NCBI RefSeq assembly: GCF_001625305.1
Contig: NW_017804531.1
Span: 96,138 to 160,137, forward strand
Reading direction: 5' to 3'
Length of the DNA stretch: 64,000 bases
Origin: Branchiostoma belcheri
Lineage: Eukaryota; Chordata; Leptocardii; Amphioxiformes; Branchiostomatidae
The notes beneath the pieces are model-generated. The model searched no databases. It was not told where the DNA came from and worked only from the letters and a program-made list of their open reading frames with translations. Each line of letters begins with the position of its first letter. The first letter of the stretch is position 1. This document shows, piece after piece, positions 56,407-64,000 of this stretch. The position numbers and the translations under genes were made by a program.

Positions 56407-56447
56407 TTACTTTGAAAAAAAATTACAGTAGCGTGCATGTCTGGTGA

Positions 56448-56740
56448 GTGACAACAGCTGAGATTCAAACTCCCAAGGCCATAGTCCAGAATGCAGGGTC
56501 ATTAACCACTGGACTATGCATGATAAACATACACAACCGTATAACATTTCGAGGCAAGTTCATGAACCAAAGGCAAAACTTGGCACAGCCACATTTTGGA
56601 CTAAGGGCTTGGGAGTTCAAATCCCGAGCCCCTAGAATTCTGGGTCACTAACCACTGGACTACACAATATATAAAATTTGGAAGAAAGTTCATGAACCAA
56701 CGGCAAAACTTGGCACAGCCACATCCCAAGATGGGATCAG
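56448..56740 (+). repeat. Two-copy duplication with tRNA-like B boxes
   Basis: Units share ttcatgaaccaa(a/c)ggc, aaaacttggcacagccaca and gggtcattaaccactggact-like sequence. A B-box-like gggagttcaaatcccg suggests a SINE origin. Confidence 0.6.
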
Positions 56741-56997
56741 TCCCGGCTTGATTGAGTAAGAGCCCATAACTCTCCCAGTATTGATCTTCATTAAATGCCT
56801 GATGGGATAATCCCAGCAAATTTGGAGTGACAACCGAACCCTGTCAAATGGAATCACCGCAGAGAAACATCGGGGAATACGACCAAGATTTCCCTGCAGG
56901 AATATAAAACAGCTGGAGTGGTCATGCCAATAGTCCTATCCCTGGGCTACAACTGAACTGACCAACACAGCTGTTGGCACCAGATTCCTGTGTAGGC

Positions 56998-57262
56998 TCT
57001 AAAAGTATGTCGGCAGAATGTACTGCCAGTGAAACCTGTAATGTATTGCGCATAGCACTTTGGCAGAACATCTCATATAAGGTTGTATTTGCGTACAACA
57101 AGGTTAAAAAGCATCCCGTCTGTAGTTTCCAAATGTTATGTCGGAAAAAAATCACCTGAAAAGGCAGAATTCTGATGCAATGTTGACCAAATGTCCAACG
57201 AAAACTATGAAAAATCAGGGTTTCACCCAGGCACAGTACATTCTGCCGACCTGTATAGGCTT
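56998..57262 (-). mobile_element. Degenerate copy of the 17.6-kb MITE
   Basis: Reverse relation: gtcggcagaatgtactgcca, tctcatataaggttgtattt, gttgaccaaatgtccaacga, cagtacattctgccgacc. Confidence 0.75.
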
Positions 57263-57279
57263 GCAATGTTAAGCAGGAA

Positions 57280-57590
57280 TCAAAATCGTTTTTTTTCATA
57301 CCTGCAACATTGAAAATTACCTGCACCAGACAAATATTACATGTACCTGCGCCACTTTGAGAAGTATCGATCATACTAAAAACTGTTCAGAAACTATTTC
57401 TTTTATACCCCATAGGTGGTAACAGTCAATGCAGCAAATAAAATTCCACACACACCTACATGTATTATTATGATTGTAAACTGAATTACATGGACTAGTG
57501 CAGGTTAGGTGCAGGTAGACAACAGAAATACCTGCAGAGCCCTAATTTTACCTGCACTAAGGTGTATATGCACCCATTTTCAGCCCTGTT
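57280..57590 (+). mobile_element. gtgcaggta hAT-like MITE copy
   Basis: aacattgaaaattacctgca, ccagacaaatattac, atttcttttataccccatag, gtgcaggttaggtgcaggta, ends ttttcagccctg. Confidence 0.65.
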
Positions 57591-57639
57591 TAGTAATATT
57601 AGCACGTCCCACAATATAGTTCTCTAACTTGTATTCTAA

Positions 57640-57910
57640 TCCATCATTTGTCTATATTAATGCCCGCGAGGCATTTCCACGTACAAGGTAAACTGGTGAC
57701 AGTGAATCGAAGCACACTTTCGTTCCTACGTAAAACTTGACACCTTGGGGCAACATTAACGACAGCCAACTACTTATTACTATTCCGGTGTTCTTCCGCG
57801 GATACACTGCGGTCGTAAACTGTGTGTTTATATCGTGCGTCTGCGTCACTCGAGGTGTTAAGATGTCCACGGCGCCGTTCAAAGGTTGCCCTGACATCTA
57901 TCTTCCTTTG
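57640..57910. other. GC-richer unique island; open minus frame of unknown meaning
   Basis: Minus frame of 81 codons (MSGQPLNGAVDILTPRV...) has no clear splice sites or homology that I recognise. Could be a conserved element or an exon of an unseen gene. Confidence 0.25.
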
Positions 57911-58041
57911 ACGTAAGATGAAAATTTTTATACGGAGCCATTACCCGATCCCTTTCCCATAACTGTGAGAGTTAACCTTGTATACTAGCGAGTGACGTAC
58001 ATCTGTATCAGTATGCTGCACATACACAAACGAGACACTAC

Positions 58042-59097
58042 AGACCAGCAACATGGGAAGAAATATGTACAACATGATGTAATAAAAATTCATGTTGATC
58101 TCCTTTTAGGATGGACCTGCTTTAATGATGACATCAAGCATAAACATGGGCCTTAAAAACAGGCATCGGCCCCAAGAATAAGCATGCTAACAGCAGATTT
58201 TCAATAAAAGGGAAATGCCATTTGTGACATTAACAAAAAAGAAAGTGTTGACTTTTTGCAGCACTAAATTAACTTTATGACTTGGAATAACTTATACATG
58301 TATTGTGATTTCTGGATAACTGTTCTTTTTTACCTACAAGGTGTATGTTAGAGATCATGCTGCACACACACACAAGTCAAAGCTGACCAACAACATGGGA
58401 AGAAATATGCTCAACATGATGCAATAAAAATTCATGTTGATCTCCTTTAGGATGGAGCTACGTTAACGATGACATCAAGCATAAAAATGGGCCTTAAAAA
58501 CAGGCATCCCCCTTAGAATAAGCATGCTAACAGCAGATTTTCAATAAAATGGAAACACCATTTGCGACATTAACAAAAAATAAAATGTTGAGTTTGCAGC
58601 ACTAAATTAACTTTGTGACTTGCAATAACTTATACATGTACAAATGTATTGTGATTTCTGGATAACAACTCTTTTAACCTGTAAGGTGTACAACATGTAC
58701 ATGTATGTTAGAGATCATGCTGCACACACACACAAGTCAAAGCACACTAGCAACACGGGAAGAAATATGCTCAACATGATGCCATAAAAATTCATCCTCC
58801 TAGGATGGAGCTACGTTAACGATGGTATCTAGCATAAACATGGGTCTTAAAAACAGGCATTGCCCCTTAGAATAGGTGTGCTGACAGCAGATTTGCAATA
58901 AAATGGAATACTCATCTTGGACATCAACAAAAACGGCACTGAAATGTTTGATTTGTAGATGACCTCCAGCCTACACATACTTTGTAGCACTAAATTTTTT
59001 AACTCTCTGGCTTGGAATATTTTACTAGTACATCATGATATCTGGAAAACAGTTCTTTTCAACCTGCAAGGTGTATGTTAGAGATTACCCTACAATG
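58042..59097 (+). repeat. Three-copy tandem duplication (about 345-360 bp)
   Basis: Units start at agcaacatgggaagaaatat (58042), 58386 and 58746. All carry aaaattcat, catcaagcataaacatggg-like, ttaaaaacaggcat and aaggtgta(tg). The third is the most diverged. Confidence 0.9.
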
Positions 59098-59599
59098 TAT
59101 CTAGCCCACATTAGAATAATCAGTCTGCAACAAACTGAATGTCTTACTCCACAGTCCAACGAGCATAGACAATGTACATGCACGCATCTGTACACACAAA
59201 AGACGACTATGAAAAGACATGAACATAAGCCTTGTTGACGTACACATAAAATATCACACAGAATACCTTGACATTCCCAGCTGCCAGAGTACTTCAAATT
59301 TGAGATATTTTCTCTGATAGAGGTTGAGTGTTCAGTCTTATCATTTACTGGCTTTTGTCAAAAGCATTCAACTGACAGGGTTTGTGGATCTATAATTACA
59401 CTTCTTTGGCAGATCGTGACTCTCCTCCATTAGATTCGCAGTTTTAATTGCATCGTGCCATCCGCCATACAATCTACATGTGTCATACGAGCCTGTCTAG
59501 TGTCTAATGACTGTCTATTAATGCGAGCCATTTCTGATTATCATCATGCGATGGCACGACTTCTCCAACAAACTTTTATTTCGAAAGTTGTGCAACATC

Positions 59600-59850
59600 T
59601 ATTTAACAGTCATCAAAACCTTCGGCAATGAGGTAGCATTAATTCTGTTACGCAAGCAATGTCATTTAGTGTAAATCACAAGGAGGCATTTGGATGAAAT
59701 AATTTTCAAAGTTTTACTTCAACAGTTGCCCACCATCTCTTTAGAAGTCATTAAAAGTTTCGGCAACGAGGTAGCATTAATTCTGTTACGCAAGCAATGT
59801 CATTTAGAGGAAAGTCACGAGAAGCCATTTAGAAGTAGTTTGTTCAGCAT
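59600..59850 (+). repeat. Two-copy tandem duplication (about 145 bp)
   Basis: Both copies contain ttcggcaa(t/c)gaggtagca and ttaattctgttacgcaagca with atgtcattta. Confidence 0.88.
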
Positions 59851-60185
59851 GTATGGGGGTGATAAGAACAAACATTATTGGCATTAAGAGGGTTTGACGT
59901 AAGAAAATCTAATGAAGGCTGCCATTAAATGTACTTGATGTACCGAATGGAAAGACTGGTACCAACATTATTGCCTTCTCTACTGCAAAGAATGGTCCAT
60001 TGAAGTAGAATAACAACATCAAAATGCTCATGCGTAATGTCTAAGGATGGTGTTCTCGACACTTGATTAGAAATAACTTGTATGAAAAGGCAAGCATCTC
60101 AAACATTCACACATACGATTCGACACCGAGCCATCAGGAGTGGCAATTCAATCAGCATTATTGTTGCTTCAAGAAGTCATTATCT

Positions 60186-60530
60186 TTCACAGAACTGCCA
60201 AAGAGTATCTACAAACACTAGTCAGTTGAGAGATTCTGACAGAAGTTGAAGAAGTGGAAAAGATCTCATCACAGAAACTACTCTCTAAAGTGTATAAGCA
60301 GAAAGCAATGTCAAAGAATCATCTAAGTCTGCAGTGCATCCACGCAGCCAATACATGTATTTCACAGAACTGGCAAAGGAGATCTACAAACACTAGTCAG
60401 TCGAGTACATCTGACAGAAGTAGGAGAAGTGGAAAAGATTTTATCACAGAAATTACTCAAGTGTCTCAGCAGATGTCAAAGCATTATCTAAGTCTGAAGT
60501 ACATGCACATTGCCAATCTTAACCCTTGTC
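60186..60530 (+). repeat. Two-copy tandem duplication (about 173 bp)
   Basis: Both copies carry ttcacagaact(g)gc, atctacaaacactagtcagt, aagtggaaaagat and atctaagtctg. Confidence 0.88.
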
Positions 60531-61289
60531 CTGCTGGAATTTTTAACACTGACAGTATTGTCAAATAATTTGGTGTCTTAATCAGGTCACAGACCCTTTG
60601 CCTTTGGTGGCAGAATTACTTCCATATTTGTTGCGTTTCCCTGCGGTGTGATGCGTTGCACCAGAAAGACCCAAAATTGTACATATACAGGGTGCTACAT
60701 TGTATATAGATGGAACTCTATGTGCAACCCATACATGTATATGGGCTCCGCAGGACAGGGTTCACACTAACAGGACAAGCATTATTTCTTAGAAAACCAT
60801 TCATCAAGACTTCACTACTGAGTCTATTTCCAACCCTCATCAGTCTTTTTTTCCATCGTTAAGAAGATTTGTTCGTGGAACAATTGTAACAATTAAGAAA
60901 TCCCACTCGCCCTGCAGCTGGCTACAGTATTGATCAATATATCTTGATTACATTGTACCTGCCTTCTATTCAAGCGAATAGATGCTATGACTGCAAATCA
61001 ATGGAATACAGGCAAAAATGTACAAAATGATGAATAAACTGGTAGATGTATTACATATTTGTATCAACTCATAAGTATCTAATACCGCAGCTCAAAAAAT
61101 AACAAGAAATAGTTATGCCTTCAAGTACCAGAGTTACCAATGTGCCTTCTTTTCAAGCGAATGACTGCAAATCAAATGCAGCTGTAATATGGTACCAGTA
61201 ACTTTGATATCTATTCTATTTCAAAATTAACAAATTAATTATATTAACATTGATCTTCATCATCATTTTGCTCTACGAGTAACTGTCTA

Positions 61290-61900
61290 ACATAATGTCT
61301 GCTAAGTCCACGACTTTTACCCCAACATCTTTGGCAATTTGGTTATTGATTATGCACAATACATTGTGTGTACATTTACAAATGAGATCAATATACATGT
61401 AATTAGCAAATAGATGCATGGCCTTACAATCAATTCTGTAAAACATGCATGACAATTGGTACCAAAACAAATTGATTAAAACAGACACCATCTTTCCCCT
61501 AGACACACCAGACATCCATCCATACTTGTCTTCCATAACATTTGTTAAATCTACAACTCTTACCCCTGGCCAACATCTTTGAATTTAAGCAAACTACTGC
61601 AAGTTAGGAAAAATTGATTAAAACAGAGACCATCTTTCCCCTAGACACACCAGACATCCATTTATACCTGTCTTCCATAACGTTTGTTAAATCCACAACT
61701 TTTACCCCAACATCTTTGAATTTGTGCAAACTAACTACTGCAATTTAGGAAACATTGATTAACACAGAGACCATCTTCCCCTTGACAATTGGTACTGAAA
61801 CAAATTTGAGCAAACGACTGCATTTTAAAGAAAAAATTGATTAAAACAGAGACCATCTTTCTCCTAGATAGCCATACATCCATCCATGTACATGTATACC
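61290..61900 (+). repeat. Four to five diverged tandem units (about 80-145 bp)
   Basis: Repeated ttgattaaaacagagaccat, ctttcccctagacacaccag and ttttaccccaacatctttg at about 61470, 61615, 61755 and 61837, with a partial unit near 61300. Confidence 0.8.
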
Positions 61901-62859
61901 TACAAGTACAAACTGCAACGACAGAAACCCCGAAGCCAGACAAAAATTGCTTCCGCCAACTTTCTCCCGCTGCCAGTATTGCCTGTCTGATCATTATCAG
62001 GCTGCACCCCGTGGTATGAAACACCACTTTGCTTTTAGTATAATGGGTCTGGGCAGCCTCCAACTTGGACGAAACCGAAGCAAGCCACTTTAGATTTACG
62101 GAACTACATGTATTCTAGTTCCCTCTGAAAGATGGGTATTGATAGGGCATAGATTATTAGCAAGCACGATACAAGATACATGTAAAAACTGTTCTTTTCT
62201 TGAAGTGCCAATTAAGTAGTCTTAGAGGAACTATCTATCTGTTGCCAGCACCTCAAATATTCTAATATTTACATGTGCATGTGCATGTACGTACAAAATC
62301 ATAATGTGTATTTATATTTAATATGAAGAGGTTCATAAGTAGAATTAACAGCTAGTAAAATATTCTTCAATCTGATTGAAGAATATTCTACTAACTGTGT
62401 ATTTTTTGCAGTTAAAACATCAACTAGCAAAAGGTTTGTAGAGCCCTTGCTACAGCATTCAATTTGATATTTTCATCCATGTTATGAGTATGAGTATTTC
62501 CATAGTAGTGACATTGACAATTTACGAGAGTAAAAGAGCGGGTTAAGACCAGGTTAACATTGACTGAGAATCTTAAAGCATCTGCTTGTCCTTAACAGAT
62601 GGCCATACAGCACCCCACATGACACGGCAGCCTCCAGCGTTGGTGCAAGAATTGGATCCAGGTTTAAAAATCAATACTTAGGCGGGTGGGCGCCGATCGA
62701 TGCACACTCTACACACTGGATCCCGAAAATTTGCTGGCTGATTTGGCAGGACAAAGTTGGGGAATTGCATGAGCTTAACGGGGAAAAGAGGATGTGGGAT
62801 ACACAAGGGGAAAAGCTGGATAAAAAGAGAGAAACAGCAAAGTAGAAGCTTCAAACGTA

Positions 62860-63105
62860 CTTGTTATCATTTGTTATTATTGTGTTCGATAATTCAAATG
62901 TTGATTTAACCATCAGCATGTATTGTAACATGTATTTCTATTTATAAGTTTTGTTAGTTATTTGCTGCTTGTTTTCATTTAGTTGTGGGAAGACCTCCTA
63001 TAGACTAAATTGGTCTCTGCCTTCTCCCAGCACACTCTTCCTATGTATGTATTTTACTTTGTACAGGTTTTTATTATTTATGTGTAAAATAAATAAATAT
63101 GTAAG
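62860..63105 (+). mobile_element. Retroelement (LINE) 3' end
   Basis: gtgggaagacctcctataga, ctaaattggtctctgccttc, then gtaaaataaataaatatg. Typical of a LINE 3' UTR with a short terminal A-rich repeat; the 5' part is truncated. Confidence 0.5.
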
Positions 63106-64000
63106 TCTAAATCCTCTATAGTACCGATACAAACCATTTAAAACCTAAAAGCCTTCTCACAAATTTTACAACCCTATCAGCAAAAATGTCACACAGCTTG
63201 GTTCCAAACATTCAGCCCTTGGCTCTGAGCTTAATCATTTTCTTTTTCTGGGCCGAATGGCTCAATGCATCTCTCCCTAGGCAACAAGATATCATAATGT
63301 AGCAGAATTCTGGCCTAAAAGCATTAAACAAAGCAATGATTTATTATACCCCTAGGCTCTTCCTAAACTATCCCCAACTTAAATGCTTATCACATGCACA
63401 GAAAGCATGATACACCGATGTACTGCTGCTATGTCGCTCCTAGGCAGAAAAACGAGACATTAAAATTCTGGCTAGCTAGCCGCCTGTGTGTGTATGATTG
63501 ATGGATACTTTAATGTTCACAAATCTGTCCCAAATGCTGGTGTACCTGCCTGATTTATGAGTGCAGGTAACGCAATCAAAGTAGACATTCTGCATAATCC
63601 GTCCTTTGAGATACCTGCACCTTGAAACCGGATGGCTGTTCACAGTTGGGAGCCTTACAAAATTGCATCCTTCCAAAGACAAATTCAAGAGTGGCAAATG
63701 GCGAGCACACATGTAGAGTTTAACATTTTGCTGTTGTACCTTACATACACATACTGACATTCAACTCTGTTGATATTACTAAATAGCTGATAGGACTTGG
63801 CTAGTACATAATTATCATGATATTGTATTTACATGTAAGAGCAATGAGTAGGATGGATGAATTGAACCAAGAAAATTGCAAGGATAACAAACGCGTATTC
63901 AGCACCAAGGACAGCGGCCATATTTGTTTTCCTTTTACAGTTATGTTTACATCTTTCTCATATATGATACAATGGATAATCCAAGCTTATTGGAGGCAGG
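63106..64000. other. Non-coding, nothing recognised
   Basis: No gene-like ORF, splice-bounded exon or clear element seen at the right edge. Confidence 0.5.

Noticed and set aside
57652..57897. 81-codon minus frame
   Set aside because: No convincing splice borders or recognisable similarity; recorded only as a GC-rich island.

Overview
The window is animal nuclear DNA: AT-rich, intron-dense, with GT-AG introns, AATAAA poly(A) signals and many small inverted-repeat transposons. Two multi-exon genes can be read in full or nearly so. Gene content (an unsplit Srrm2/3/4 gene plus a single SLC13 carboxylate-transporter gene) and repeat style fit an invertebrate deuterostome. A cephalochordate (amphioxus, Branchiostoma) is my best guess, by inference.

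Layout. At 0.2-6.3 kb lie a tRNA-derived SINE, one clear coding exon of an unrecognised minus-strand gene (497-761), weaker candidate 5' exons of the same gene, and transposons. At 7.1-13.5 kb (+) is a complete 15-exon SLC13-family Na+/di- and tricarboxylate cotransporter; the exons join in one frame to 625 aa. At 13.5-51.2 kb (-) is a Srrm2/3/4 gene (SR-repeat spliceosomal protein). Thirteen exons join in one frame to 634 aa, ending in the eMIC (enhancer of microexons) domain of vertebrate SRRM3/SRRM4. A second terminal exon at 18.5 kb gives a protein without the complete eMIC. The 51.2-kb first exon carries the SRRM4-like FEKFW block. The 33.5-kb exon carries the SESYVDGSSFDP block that follows the cwf21 domain in SRRM2. 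The cwf21 exons were not found and may lie beyond 64 kb. From 51.2 to 64 kb I see no convincing gene, only repeats, local duplications and a few GC-richer islands.

The SLC13 and Srrm2/3/4 genes converge tail to tail; their candidate poly(A) signals are about 35 bp apart.

Most interesting: (1) one locus holds SRRM2-like and SRRM4-like parts, with the eMIC split over two exons that flank a competing terminal exon; (2) nearly all SR exons share one phase class, so most can be skipped in frame; (3) the intron upstream of the 33.5-kb exon holds three degenerate tandem copies of that exon's 3' splice site, two with about 25 nt of its coding start (decoy acceptors); (4) inverted copies of one transposon flank the alternative first exon; (5) several MITE families keep readable target-site duplications. 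All function calls come from reading the sequence and remembered family features; no search was run.
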